From Jiangella gansuensis DSM 44835 (lineage in GTDB: Bacteria; Actinomycetota; Actinomycetes; Jiangellales; Jiangellaceae): 64,000 nucleotides of DNA. The notes beneath the pieces are model-generated. The model ran no database searches, was not told where the DNA came from, and was given only the letters and a program-made list of their open reading frames with translations. The translations under genes were made by a program, and so were the position numbers. Shown one piece after another: positions 52,160-60,661 of the stretch. The stretch covers positions 532,990-596,989 of the forward strand of contig NZ_KI911782.1 of assembly GCF_000515395.1 (NCBI RefSeq), read 5' to 3'. Position 1 is the first letter of the stretch; each line of letters opens with the position of its first letter.

Positions 52160-52972
52160 TCAGAGCGCGATGTCGGCCACGACGGCGTAGTGGTCCGACG
52201 GGTGCAGACCGTTGACGGTGTCGTCGACCAGGTACGCCTGGGTGATCTTCGGACGTTTCCCGGTCGCTGCCGGCCCGACGAGCACGTAGTCGATGCGCCG
52301 GTCCAGCTGCTTGACCGCGCCCCGGGGTGCGAACGGGACCGCGGAGCTGAGTGTGACGCCGTCGCCGGCACCACCACCAGCGTCCCAGGCATCGGTCAGC
52401 TCCGCGGTCAGGGCGCGGACCTCTTGGCTGTCCGGGCCGGCGTTCAGGTCGCCGACGAGCACGACCGGAAGGTCGCCGTCGCGGGCGCCGAGGTCGGTGG
52501 CCAGCCGGGCGAGCTCACGGGTCTGGGCGAGATGATCGCCGGCCAGGTGAGCGTGGTGCTCGACGCACGTGCAGACGACGTACAGCAGCCCGCGCGGGTG
52601 TTCCACGGCCGCCACCAGGGCGACCGGACGCTCCGGCCGGCTGGACGGCAGCGGATGCGTCCACGTGTGCCGGACCGGCCAGCGGCTGAGCACCGCGACG
52701 CCGAGGCCCACGCCGTCGTGGTCGGGCGACTCCGGTTCGGCCGGCAGGTCGGGCAGCGATGGCCCGCCGACCACGGAGTACTGGCCCAGCGGCGCCGCGA
52801 GGACCTCCGCCTGCGACGACTCCCGGGTGGTCCACGACTCCTGCAGGCCGACGATGTCCGGCTGGTGGGCGGCAAGGGTGGCCGCGATACCCACCTGGCG
52901 GTCCCGCCACTGCTCACCGAACCGCCACCAGACGTTCCAGGTCATGACCCGCAGGGTGTGCTCGTCCGGCAT
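52160..52972 (-). CDS. endonuclease/exonuclease/phosphatase-family protein
   Basis: A 270-aa EEP-fold enzyme: RVMTWNVWWRFG, PDIVGLQESW, VLSRWPVRHTW, VVLVGDLNAGPDS, and IDYVLVG and HPSDHYAVVADI carry the usual Asn/Glu/Asp/His metal and catalytic residues. It has no secretion signal, so DNase, phosphodiesterase or lipid phosphatase activity inside the cell are all open. AGGAGG lies 9 nt before ATG 52972. Convergent with the FAD oxidase gene, 7 bp apart. Confidence 0.82.
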   Translation of the reverse strand: MPDEHTLRVMTWNVWWRFGEQWRDRQVGIAATLAAHQPDIVGLQESWTTRESSQAEVLAAPLGQYSVVGGPSLPDLPAEPESPDHDGVGLGVAVLSRWPVRHTWTHPLPSSRPERPVALVAAVEHPRGLLYVVCTCVEHHAHLAGDHLAQTRELARLATDLGARDGDLPVVLVGDLNAGPDSQEVRALTAELTDAWDAGGGAGDGVTLSSAVPFAPRGAVKQLDRRIDYVLVGPAATGKRPKITQAYLVDDTVNGLHPSDHYAVVADIAL

Positions 52973-53016
52973 GTACCGACACCTCCTCACCCGGGGTGTA
53001 CCCAGGGCGGACGGGG

Positions 53017-53373
53017 TCAGCGCGGCGGTTGGTCGCCGAATTCCTCGATCAGTGCGGGCGGGGCGGTGAGCCGCCATGCCTCGAATGTCAGCTCGGTCAG
53101 TTCGTCGTGGTCGATGCCCGCCAGCTGCACCACGACCCAGCCGAACCCGCCGGCAGTGAACTGGACCTCGAACACGTGTGGCCGCTCGGCGACCAGTGCG
53201 AGCTGTTCGGAGATGGTCTGCTTCAGCCCGACGGTCTGGGTGTCCGGCCACAGGTAGCCGAATGTTTTGCCGCGCACGGCGAAAGCGGTGTAGTTGCGCG
53301 ACTCGGTATGCCGCACCTCGGGCAGTCGGTCGAGGATCCGCAGGAACGCGGTGTCGGGCACGGCCATGGGCAC
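53017..53373 (-). CDS. MmcQ/YjbR family DNA-binding protein
   Basis: A 118-aa protein with the MmcQ/YjbR pattern: LPEVRHTESRNYTAFAVRGKTFGYLWPDTQTVGLK followed by RPHVFEVQFTAGGFGWVVVQL and a C-terminal helix. The fold resembles DNA-binding CyaY-like proteins; function is unknown. GTG 53373 or ATG 53367 may start it, and neither has a strong ribosome site. Confidence 0.75.
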   Translation of the reverse strand: MPMAVPDTAFLRILDRLPEVRHTESRNYTAFAVRGKTFGYLWPDTQTVGLKQTISEQLALVAERPHVFEVQFTAGGFGWVVVQLAGIDHDELTELTFEAWRLTAPPALIEEFGDQPPR

Positions 53374-53410
53374 ATCGAACCAGGCGCCGCCGACAGCTTC
53401 GGCCCGAGGT

Positions 53411-54076
53411 TCAGTGGTCGCCGGGCGCTGTGAGGGCTGTCACCGACGGCGGCAGGCCGATGCCGGGGTGCAGATCCGGCGCGGCGACCGGCGTGCCGTA
53501 GCCACGGCGCAGCGGGACGACCCCGGCCCAGGCCGGCCCGGCGACGTCCGCGGGGAGGTCCTCCGGCCACCGCTCGGACACCTTCAGCGACCATTCGTCG
53601 ATCGGCATGGCCAGCAGGAGGGTGGCGGCCAGTTCCCGCTTCGACGGCTCGCGCAGCTCACCGGAGCGGCCGGGCACGATGTGGTCGATGACCACGTCCA
53701 GGCCGCGCCGCTTGGCCGCGTCGTCCAGAACGGTGAACCGGCCGAACAGCACAGCACTGCGGTAATGGAACGACGACTCGAACCCCGACCGGGCGACAAC
53801 GACTGCGTCGATGGACGTCACCGTCACCGACGCACGCGCACCGCCGGCCAACGCTCGCAGCCACGACGACCCCGTCGACCCGTGCACCAGCAGGGTGTCG
53901 CCGTCGCGGGCGACCGCTGTCGGGAACGCGACCGGATGCCCGTCGAGGACGACGGCGACGTGCCCGAGCACCGTCTCGTCGAGCAGCCGGTGCAGCGCGG
54001 CGAGCTCGAGGACGGCCTTGTCGGGCATCCGCGTCAGCCGGGTCGGTGCCGCCGCGGTGGCCTCGTCTCGGATCAT
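53411..54076 (-). CDS. pyridoxamine 5'-phosphate oxidase family (flavin/F420-binding) protein
   Basis: A 221-aa split-barrel flavin-binding protein: RLLDETVLGHVAVVLDGHPVAFPTAVARDGDTLLVHGSTGSSW is the FMN-binding strand set, and RSAVLFGRFTVLDD follows. This is the common pyridoxamine-oxidase-like family of actinobacteria and usually not the vitamin B6 enzyme. GGAGA precedes ATG 54076. A long inverted repeat lies 30-90 bp upstream. Confidence 0.8.
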   Translation of the reverse strand: MIRDEATAAAPTRLTRMPDKAVLELAALHRLLDETVLGHVAVVLDGHPVAFPTAVARDGDTLLVHGSTGSSWLRALAGGARASVTVTSIDAVVVARSGFESSFHYRSAVLFGRFTVLDDAAKRRGLDVVIDHIVPGRSGELREPSKRELAATLLLAMPIDEWSLKVSERWPEDLPADVAGPAWAGVVPLRRGYGTPVAAPDLHPGIGLPPSVTALTAPGDH

Positions 54077-54104
54077 CGTCGTCTCCTGTCCTGGGCTCGG
54101 GCGT

Positions 54105-54163
54105 CCCATGATCATCGGCGAATACGCCACGTCATAGCGGGGTGGATCGCCGATGATCATGGG
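54105..54163. repeat. 17-bp-arm perfect inverted repeat between idi and PNPOx-like gene
   Basis: CCCATGATCATCGGCGA (54105-54121) and TCGCCGATGATCATGGG (54147-54163) pair perfectly with a 25-bp spacer. Each arm also contains the self-complementary ATGATCAT. The right arm includes the stop codon of idi (minus strand), and the left arm lies 28 bp before the next gene's ATG. It could end idi transcription or be a repressor site for the gene below. Confidence 0.6.
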
Positions 54164-54750
54164 GAAACGCGGGCGGCCGGAGGTAGCGCGGACCACGGCG
54201 CGGCGGGCCAGTCGCGGGGGTCGTCGCCGAGGGTGGCCAGCAGCGGCACCTGCTCGGCGCACCATGGCGAGACCGGCCGCCCGCCGGCCAGCACGGTGTC
54301 GCGGAAGCGCGGCCACGGCTCCCACGCGTACTCGCCGACCTCGGACGGGTCAGGTGCGGGGTCGCCGTCCGCCACGGCCGCGAAGACCGGGCAGATCTCG
54401 TTCTCGACGACGCCGTTGGGCATGACCGCGCGGTACCGGAACCCCGGCAGCACGGCTCGCAGTCCGGTGATGGGCAGCCCCAACTCGTCGGACGCCCGTC
54501 GCTCGACCGCCGACGGCATGTCCTCGCCCGGGCCGGGGTGGCCGCAGAAACTGTTCGTCCAGGTGTCCGGCCATGTGGCCTTCGCGCCGGCACGCCGCGT
54601 CACCAGCAGCGATCCGGCCGTGTCGAACACGTAGCAGGAGAACGCCAGGTGCAGTGGGGTCGCCCGGTGGTGGACATCACGCTTCAGCGCGGTGCCGACA
54701 GAGGCGCCGCTCTCGTCGAGCAGGACGACGTGCTCTTCCGCAGCGCTCAC
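54157..54750 (-). CDS. idi: isopentenyl-diphosphate delta-isomerase type 1
   Basis: A 197-aa Nudix-type IDI, interconverting IPP and DMAPP in isoprenoid synthesis. Catalytic Cys lies in WTNSFCGHPGPGED, the Nudix helix is MPSAVERRASDELG, and the second catalytic Glu is in GVVENEICPVFAA; VHHRATPLHLAFSCYVF is typical of the N-terminus. GTG 54750 with AGGGG 8 nt before it gives the normal length. No other isoprenoid gene is adjacent. Confidence 0.93.
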   Translation of the reverse strand: MSAAEEHVVLLDESGASVGTALKRDVHHRATPLHLAFSCYVFDTAGSLLVTRRAGAKATWPDTWTNSFCGHPGPGEDMPSAVERRASDELGLPITGLRAVLPGFRYRAVMPNGVVENEICPVFAAVADGDPAPDPSEVGEYAWEPWPRFRDTVLAGGRPVSPWCAEQVPLLATLGDDPRDWPAAPWSALPPAARVSP

Positions 54751-54884
54751 ATGCCACCCCTTCGCCGCCAGCCGACCGTGGAAGGATGCCCGAGAGCCGG
54801 TCGGCGCGGCAAGCACGGGGCCGCGCCGCCCGTGTGAGTTGGTGACAGCCCGTGACGTCCGAGCCACCAGGAGGCCCGCCGGTC

Positions 54885-56372
54885 ATGTCCTCGCCCACGC
54901 TGCCGAACATCGTCGTGATCATGGCGGATCAGCTGATGCCGTTCCTCACCGGCGCGTACGGGCATTCGGTGGTGCGGACCCCGAACCTTGACCGGCTGGC
55001 CGAGCGGGGGGTGCGGTTCGATGCCGCCTACACACCGAATCCGCTGTGCGCGCCGGCCCGGGCAGCACTGATGACCGGACGGTATGCCTCCTCGATCGGC
55101 TGCTTCGACAACGCCGCGCCGTTTCCGTCCGACCAGCCCACCATCGCTCACCTGCTCACCAACGCCGGCTACGAGACCGCGTTGTGCGGCAAGATGCATT
55201 TCGTCGGCCCGGACCAGCTGCACGGTTTCCGGCGCCGCCTCAACCCCGACATCTTCCCCGCGGGCATGGACTGGGTCCCGACGGTGGACGAGAACGGCCG
55301 CTTCCCGCGCGGCGGGCATGCGCACTCGTACGTGCCGCCGGAGGTCGGTGTTCGGCCGTGGACGAAGTTCCTCACCTACGACGAGGAGACGGCGTTCCGC
55401 GCCACCGAGTTCGTCCGCGAACGCGCTCGACACGAGCGGACGGAGCCGTTCTTCCTGCTGGCGTCGTTCCACCATCCGCACGACCCGTTCCACGTGACGC
55501 AGGACTTGTGGGACCTGTACGACGGCGCGCCGATCGACCTGCCCGAGCCGTGGGACGGCCGCGGCCGGTCGGCGCTGGACCGGTGGCTCGACGAGGCTCA
55601 TGACACCGGCGGCGTGGACCTCGCCGACCCCGATGCCATGCGTGCGTTGCGCCGCGCCTACTACGGCCTGGTCACGTACGTCGACCGGAAGGTCGGGCAG
55701 ATCGTCGCGGCGTTGGAGGAGACCGGACAGCTGGAGGACACGGTCATCGCCTTCACCAGCGACCACGGCGACATGCTCGGTGAACGGGGCATGGTGCAGA
55801 AGCGCTGCTTCTACGAGTGGTCGGCCCGGGTGCCGCTGATCATCTCGTTCCCCGACGGCCGCGGCGCCGGCACCAGAGTGGCGGCGCCGGTGTCGATGAT
55901 GGACCTCGCACCCACGCTGGCCGACCTGGCTCGCGTCGACCCCGCGGATCGGATGCCGATGGATGCCGAGAGCCTGCTGCCGCTGCTCGACGGTGGCGCC
56001 GCCGCCGACGACGAGCGGCTCGGCGCCCGCGTCGTGTACTCCGAGTACCACGCCGAGAAGGTGCACGCCCCGGCGTTCATGGTGCGCCGTGGCGGCCACA
56101 AGTACATCCACGTCTACGGCCATGGCAGTCAGCTGTTCGACGTCGCCGCCGACCCGGCCGAGCGGCACGACCTTGCCGGCCGGCCGGAGGCGGCCGGGCT
56201 GTGCGCCGAGCTGCATGGCCTGCTCGCCGAACGCTTCGACGCCGCGGCCCTGGACGCGGCTGCGCGGGACAGCGTCCGCCGGCGCGCGTTGATCAAGGAT
56301 GCGATGCGCCGGAACGGCACCCGCTGGGATCACGTGCCGGTGCCGCCCGACGACGACCGCTACGTCCGCTGA
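54885..56372 (+). CDS. betC: choline-sulfatase-like arylsulfatase
   Basis: A 495-aa sulfatase. The formylglycine signature C-x-P-x-R is seen in TPNPLCAPARAALMTGRYA, the metal site begins NIVVIMADQLMPFL, and FTSDHGDMLGE holds the second metal pair. The C-terminus (RRALIKDAMRRNGTRWDHVP) matches the extra choline-sulfatase tail. It would release choline and sulfate for osmoprotection or as S/C source. ATG 54885 follows AGGAGG by about 10 nt; an in-frame GTG at 54852 is less likely. No betAB or transporter is next to it. Sulfatase-activating enzyme is not in the window. Confidence 0.85.
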   Translation: MSSPTLPNIVVIMADQLMPFLTGAYGHSVVRTPNLDRLAERGVRFDAAYTPNPLCAPARAALMTGRYASSIGCFDNAAPFPSDQPTIAHLLTNAGYETALCGKMHFVGPDQLHGFRRRLNPDIFPAGMDWVPTVDENGRFPRGGHAHSYVPPEVGVRPWTKFLTYDEETAFRATEFVRERARHERTEPFFLLASFHHPHDPFHVTQDLWDLYDGAPIDLPEPWDGRGRSALDRWLDEAHDTGGVDLADPDAMRALRRAYYGLVTYVDRKVGQIVAALEETGQLEDTVIAFTSDHGDMLGERGMVQKRCFYEWSARVPLIISFPDGRGAGTRVAAPVSMMDLAPTLADLARVDPADRMPMDAESLLPLLDGGAAADDERLGARVVYSEYHAEKVHAPAFMVRRGGHKYIHVYGHGSQLFDVAADPAERHDLAGRPEAAGLCAELHGLLAERFDAAALDAAARDSVRRRALIKDAMRRNGTRWDHVPVPPDDDRYVR

Positions 56373-56400
56373 CCGGCGGTGCGGCGGCCGATGCGGCGGA

Positions 56401-56544
56401 TCAGGAGTGGATGAGCAGCAGTGCCGAGAACGACCCGGCGAGGACGGCGAGCAGCGTTCCGATGATCTTGTACTGCGTGCCGGGGCTGATCAGCCAGCGC
56501 CGCAGCGGGACGAGGGCGGGGCGATCTCCGACGGTGACGGACAC
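56401..56544 (-). CDS. small one-helix membrane protein, 47 aa
   Basis: A short frame with GTG start at 56544 and AGGAG about 8 nt upstream: basic N-terminus (DRPALVPLRRWL), then a hydrophobic helix (IIGTLLAVLAGSFSALLLI). Unknown function. It stands between the convergent sulfatase gene and the GAF-ANTAR gene; the ribosome site and clear membrane helix are the only support. Confidence 0.5.
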   Translation of the reverse strand: MSVTVGDRPALVPLRRWLISPGTQYKIIGTLLAVLAGSFSALLLIHS

Positions 56545-56573
56545 GGCGGACTCCTGGCGTCGTGGTGCGTTGG

Positions 56574-57245
56574 TCAATCAGAGGCGCGGCTGGTGGCGAC
56601 GATCTGCCGGGCGCGCTCGCTGAGCGTGGTCTTCCGTTCCTGCGCGCTGTTGCGCAGCATGGTGAACGCGGCTTCGGCGTCGAGAGCGTGCCGCTCCATC
56701 AGGATGCCCTGTGCCTGGCCGATGACCTGGCGAGCGTCGATGGCGCGCCGCAGCCCCGACTCGTGTCGCGCGGCGGCCAGCGCGACGGATGCGTGCTGGG
56801 TGTAGAGCCGGGCGACGGATTCCGCGTCTGTGGCGAACGCTCGGGCTCGGGTGGCGTAGACGTTCAGCGCGCCGATGGCGGAGGTGGTGGTGCCGATGCG
56901 GAAGGACAGCGAGCTCTGCAGGCCCATCTCGACCGCGCGTTCCCGCCACCGCTGCCAGCGGGCCTCGGCGGTCAGGTCGTGGACGACCACCGGGCACGGC
57001 TGCGACATGGCGGACAGGCCGGGTCCCTCCCTGTGCTCGAGCTGGACCAGATCGGCCTGCTCCGCGACCGGGGAGGAGGACACGACCTCGGTGCGCCGCC
57101 CTCGCTTGATGATCATGGCGGCGCCGTCGCCGCCGGTCAGTGCCTGAGCATGGCGGAGAATGCCATGGCAGGTGCGTTCGACGTCCCGTTCTCGATGCAG
57201 ATCGGCTGCCAAGGCGGCCAGCCCCGATGAGAGGCTCAGCGCCAC
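56574..57245 (-). CDS. GAF-ANTAR regulator (2 of 3)
   Basis: A 223-aa protein: GAF domain at residues 20-150 (GGDGAAMIIKRGRRTEVVSSS, HREGPGLSAMSQPCPVVVHDLTAEARWQRWRERA, SSLSFRIGTTTSAIGALNVYA) and ANTAR domain (AIDARQVIGQAQGILMERHALDAEAAFTMLRN). GTG start with GGAGG 8 nt before. It is divergent from the TetR gene; the operator between them may control it. Confidence 0.87.
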   Translation of the reverse strand: MALSLSSGLAALAADLHRERDVERTCHGILRHAQALTGGDGAAMIIKRGRRTEVVSSSPVAEQADLVQLEHREGPGLSAMSQPCPVVVHDLTAEARWQRWRERAVEMGLQSSLSFRIGTTTSAIGALNVYATRARAFATDAESVARLYTQHASVALAAARHESGLRRAIDARQVIGQAQGILMERHALDAEAAFTMLRNSAQERKTTLSERARQIVATSRASD

Positions 57246-57307
57246 GGTGCACCTCCAATGAGAGTGTTGGACAGGCCGTCACTGTACTAACCAGGCCGAC
57301 GAGTTGT

Positions 57308-57346
57308 ACAGACGGGTCTGTCTCTTTGAGGCAGACCCTTCTGTCT
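57308..57346. promoter_or_regulatory. tandem TetR operator candidates
   Basis: ACAGAC-GG-GTCTGT (57308-57321) is a perfect dyad; a second, imperfect version GCAGACCCTTCTGTCT (57331-57346) follows 23 bp later with 12 of 16 bases matching. They lie between the GAF-ANTAR gene and the TetR gene, 30-70 bp before the latter's ATG. Confidence 0.6.
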
Positions 57347-57376
57347 TCCGCGGTTTTTCGAGTAGCATCAGGGGTC

Positions 57377-57967
57377 ATGCACGGGCCGGAAGCGACGAGC
57401 ACGCCAGTGAAGGCGAGAGAACGCATCCTGAGCACGAGCTACCGGTTGTTCGCCCGGCGGGGCGTCAACGGGGTGGGTGTGGACGAGGTCATCGAGCGTT
57501 CGCACGTGGCGAAGGCCACTTTCTACCGGCACTTTCCGTCCAAGGACGCGTTGGTGCTGGCGTATCTGGAGCGGCGCGAGCAGGAGTGGACGCACGGGCT
57601 GGTCGAGCAGGGTTCCGAGGCCCGCGGGAACACCCCGGAGGAGCGGCTGCTGGCCGTGTTCGACGTGTTCGACGAGTGGTTCGACAGCGATGACTTCGAC
57701 GGCATCGCGTTCATCACGGTGCTGCTGGAGATGGGTAAGGACCATCCGCTGGGGCAGGCCAGCATCGAGCACCTGGCCAACCTGCGGGCCATCACCCGGC
57801 GGCGGGCGGAGGAGGCCGGGCTGCGCGACCCGGAGGAGTTCGCCCGGGCCTGGCACATCCTGATGAAGGGCTCCATCATCGCCGCGCTGGAGGGCGACAC
57901 CGGTGCGGCGCGGCGGGCCAAGTCGATGGGCAAGGACCTCATCGAACAGCACCGGACCACGTCGTGA
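57377..57967 (+). CDS. TetR-family regulator
   Basis: A 196-aa TetR regulator. HTH residues 15-62: RILSTSYRLFARRGVNGVGVDEVIERSHVAKATFYRHFPSKDALVLAYLERREQEW. The ligand domain is Glu/Arg-rich and helical (RAITRRRAEEAGLRD). ATG 57377 has GGGG but no strong ribosome site. It probably binds the tandem dyads upstream; no exporter gene is adjacent. Confidence 0.87.
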   Translation: MHGPEATSTPVKARERILSTSYRLFARRGVNGVGVDEVIERSHVAKATFYRHFPSKDALVLAYLERREQEWTHGLVEQGSEARGNTPEERLLAVFDVFDEWFDSDDFDGIAFITVLLEMGKDHPLGQASIEHLANLRAITRRRAEEAGLRDPEEFARAWHILMKGSIIAALEGDTGAARRAKSMGKDLIEQHRTTS

Positions 57968-58192
57968 CCCCAGTTCCGCATCCGGTGGTGAGGTAGCCAA
58001 CAGAACCCAGGAGCCTGTCGGCTGCTAAAGTGGCGGCACCGGTTGGGAGGTCAGCCGGCGGCAAATCATGCCGCAGTGCGCTACGTCCCTCCCGGAGTCG
58101 TCAGTGGCTCGTCGCCGCTTCATCTATCCCACGCTGCTTCCCTGGTACTGCCCTACCGACCATCGATCCTGCCCTGCCGCGCGAGGTGCCCG

Positions 58193-58975
58193 GTGACTCG
58201 GCCGGTCCCGCCGACCGGTCACGAGAACAGGGCCTCCCCCACGGCCGCCTGGGACCTCGCGGACGAGACCGCGAGCCTGCTGGCCGACGTCGCGGTGCAA
58301 CTCCACCGCCAACCCGGCGTCGGTAACGCGCTGCGGGCGGCGGTGGGCCACCTGGTCGATCTCGCCGGCTGCGACGCCGCCACCGGCGCGCTCTTCGCGC
58401 GGCGCCGCTGGCGGCTGCACACTTCCGTGGCCACCGGGGCGGTGGCTGAGGAGGCCGACGCCCACCAGGTCCGGCTCCGTGAGGGCCCGGCCTTCACCGT
58501 GATGCGCGAACGGACCAGCGTCGTCGTCCCGGACGCCGTCACCGATGTGCGCTGGCCCAGGTGGCGGGCGCTGATCGCGCCGGCCGGGGTGCGGGCTGCC
58601 GTCGCGGTGCCGCTCGACCTCGGCACCCACCTCACCGGTGTGGTCACCGCCTACTGGACCGGCGCGGGCCGGCCGGGTCCTGACGCCGTCGAGGCGGCTG
58701 AGCTGCTGGCCCTGCATGCCTCGATCGGCCTGACAGTGGCGCGCGAGTCGACGACCCTGCGGGAGGCGATCGACGCCCGCCATCGCATCGGCGTGGCACA
58801 GGGCATCCTCATGGAACGCTACGGCCTGTCGGCCCAGCAGGCCTTCGACGTGCTGCGTCGGTACTCCCGGGACAACAACGTCAAGCTCGGCCAGGTGGCG
58901 CGCGAAGTCGTCGAGACCCGCTCGCTGCCCGGGTGGGCGGCTGGTCCGACGAACCGGCCGCCGTCCGGGCCGTGA
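58193..58975 (+). CDS. GAF-ANTAR regulator (3 of 3)
   Basis: A 260-aa protein: variable N-terminus (1-45), GAF-like domain (about 50-185; CDAATGALFARRRWRLHTSVATG, REGPAFTVMRERTSVVVPDAVTDVRWPRWRALI) and ANTAR domain (AIDARHRIGVAQGILMERYGLSAQQAFDVLRRYSRDNNVKLGQVAREVVE). GTG 58193 follows GAGGTG and removes an unlikely 50-residue extension. Convergent with the Dyp peroxidase gene, 6 bp apart. Confidence 0.85.
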   Translation: MTRPVPPTGHENRASPTAAWDLADETASLLADVAVQLHRQPGVGNALRAAVGHLVDLAGCDAATGALFARRRWRLHTSVATGAVAEEADAHQVRLREGPAFTVMRERTSVVVPDAVTDVRWPRWRALIAPAGVRAAVAVPLDLGTHLTGVVTAYWTGAGRPGPDAVEAAELLALHASIGLTVARESTTLREAIDARHRIGVAQGILMERYGLSAQQAFDVLRRYSRDNNVKLGQVAREVVETRSLPGWAAGPTNRPPSGP

Positions 58976-58981
58976 TCGACG

Positions 58982-60250
58982 TCAGGGCAGGGTGGCACCG
59001 AGCGGCCGGTCGGCGCTGAAACCCGGCAGGATCAGGAACGTCGCGCTGCCGGTCGGGGTCACGTATTCCGTCAACGCGTCGGTCTCGTCGAGCCGGAACT
59101 GGGTCTGGACGAACGTGCGCAGGTCGCGCTGGAAGCAGATGAACAGCAGCCCCGCGTCGGCGGTCCCATCCGTGACACCGTCGTCGAAGGCGTAGCCCCG
59201 CCGCAGCATCAGGTGGCTGCCGGTGAGTGCTGGATGCGCCGCCCGCACGTGTGACCGGACCGGCGTGACGTACTGCCCGTCCGGCGTCTTGGCCAGGAGG
59301 TCCACCTCGTCGGAGGGACCGCCACCGGACAGCGGCGAGCCGTCGTGCCGGTGCCTGCCGATGACGGCCTCCTGGTGCTCGACCGGCTCGGCGGCGAACG
59401 CGGTGGTGTCCAGCCGGAGCCGCCGCACGACGCAGATGCTGCCGCCGGCCATGGGGCCGTCGGGGATCCACACGTGCTCGGCGAGTTCGTGGTCGCCGCG
59501 CGGCACGATGACGCCGTCGTGGAACCCGAGTGGGTTGCGCGCTACGGTGCCGCTGCCGGGTGCCCGGAAACCCCGCTGCGACCAGCGCACCGTCGCATCC
59601 GGGACGGCCTCGGCGAGCCAGTGCGCCGCCCGGTGGACGTCGTTCGGGTCGCTTCCGTAGGTGGCGATCAGCAGGTCGCCACCGGCGCGGGTGGCCGGGA
59701 CGGCGTCGTCGCCGGCGAAGGCGGGCAGCGGCTCGGCGCCGGGCAACTGGGGGTCGAGCGCCGCCATCACCCGCGGGCCCAGCCCGACGGTGACGGTGAG
59801 GTCGCCCGGCCCGTCGAGAAGGCCGGCGGTGTCGGCGCTGTCGGCACTGGTCAGTGTCATGATCGAGCGTCCGAGTCCAGCGCACAGCTCGCGTAGCCGA
59901 TCGCGGAACGCGGCGTCGGCGGCGCCCGGCTCCGGCACGTCCGGGAGGTCCAGCGCCAGCAGCAGACCGTGCGGCTGTGGGGTGTCCGGGCGGGCGATCC
60001 CGGCCTGCTGGTCGCCGTCGGCGGCGACGGATGCGGCCCGCCCCGTCGCCGGGGTGCCGCTGGTGTCCGGGCCGGATGCGTGCGGCGCGTCGTCGTCCTC
60101 GGCCGCGGACGATGCCAGCAGGCCGGCGGACAAGCCGGCACCGGCGCCGATGCCGGCCGCGATGGCGCCGCGCAGCAGGTCGCGGCGGCGCGTCCCGGTG
60201 GGTGCCGGATTCGGTGCGGTGGGGTGGGGCGTCGCGTCGTCGTCCATCAT
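58982..60250 (-). CDS. Tat-exported Dyp-type peroxidase
   Basis: A 422-aa haem peroxidase. Twin-arginine signal TRRRDLLRGAIAAGIGAGAG (residues 19-38). The Dyp signature GxxDG is in NPLGFHDGVIVP; the haem His is probably in RSHVRAAHP and the Arg in LMLRRGYAFDDG; FICFQRDLRTFVQTQF is typical. EfeB-type members can take iron from haem or help iron import, but no EfeU/EfeO genes are here. The start overlaps the preceding small frame (ATGATG). Confidence 0.87.
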   Translation of the reverse strand: MMDDDATPHPTAPNPAPTGTRRRDLLRGAIAAGIGAGAGLSAGLLASSAAEDDDAPHASGPDTSGTPATGRAASVAADGDQQAGIARPDTPQPHGLLLALDLPDVPEPGAADAAFRDRLRELCAGLGRSIMTLTSADSADTAGLLDGPGDLTVTVGLGPRVMAALDPQLPGAEPLPAFAGDDAVPATRAGGDLLIATYGSDPNDVHRAAHWLAEAVPDATVRWSQRGFRAPGSGTVARNPLGFHDGVIVPRGDHELAEHVWIPDGPMAGGSICVVRRLRLDTTAFAAEPVEHQEAVIGRHRHDGSPLSGGGPSDEVDLLAKTPDGQYVTPVRSHVRAAHPALTGSHLMLRRGYAFDDGVTDGTADAGLLFICFQRDLRTFVQTQFRLDETDALTEYVTPTGSATFLILPGFSADRPLGATLP

Positions 60251-60548
60251 CCACCCGTCGTGGTACCGAGAAACGCGTCGGCGAAGCTCACGTCCGCAGG
60301 AGCATCGGAGAGGTCGACCGTCGTCAAGTCGCCGGAGCCACCGAGCCGGGCCTTCATCCGAAGGCCGTCGACGGCGAATGTGCGGCCGTTGTCGACCACG
60401 TCGAGCCGCACCGAGCGGACCCCGGTGGTGTAGTTCGCGTGGCGCATCATCGACACCCGCTGGCGCCGTGCGGGGTGCCGACGTCGTCGTCGGAACAGCC
60501 GGCGAACAGCGCGATGACCAGGGCGGCCGGCAGGGCCAGGCGCCTCAT
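60247..60548 (-). pseudogene. small lipoprotein gene with a frame change
   Basis: From ATG 60548 the frame reads MRRLALPAALVIALFAGCSD, a clear lipoprotein signal (lipobox FAGC), but stops after 33 codons. A second frame starting ATG ATG at 60450, overlapping that stop, encodes 67 residues (RSVRLDVVDNGRTFAVDGL..., ending TTGG) with its stop overlapping the Dyp peroxidase ATG. Together they look like one approximately 100-aa lipoprotein broken by a single-base change. Separate coupled translation cannot be excluded. Confidence 0.5.
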
Positions 60549-60661
60549 GACGCGGCTGCGCGGTGGGCTGCGGGGGTGTGCATGGCAGTGAGTGTAAGTA
60601 AGCACGGCACGCCTGATGTCCGGTTCGCGGAGTTCGTGACTCCTCTCGGCGTGCGGCCAAA

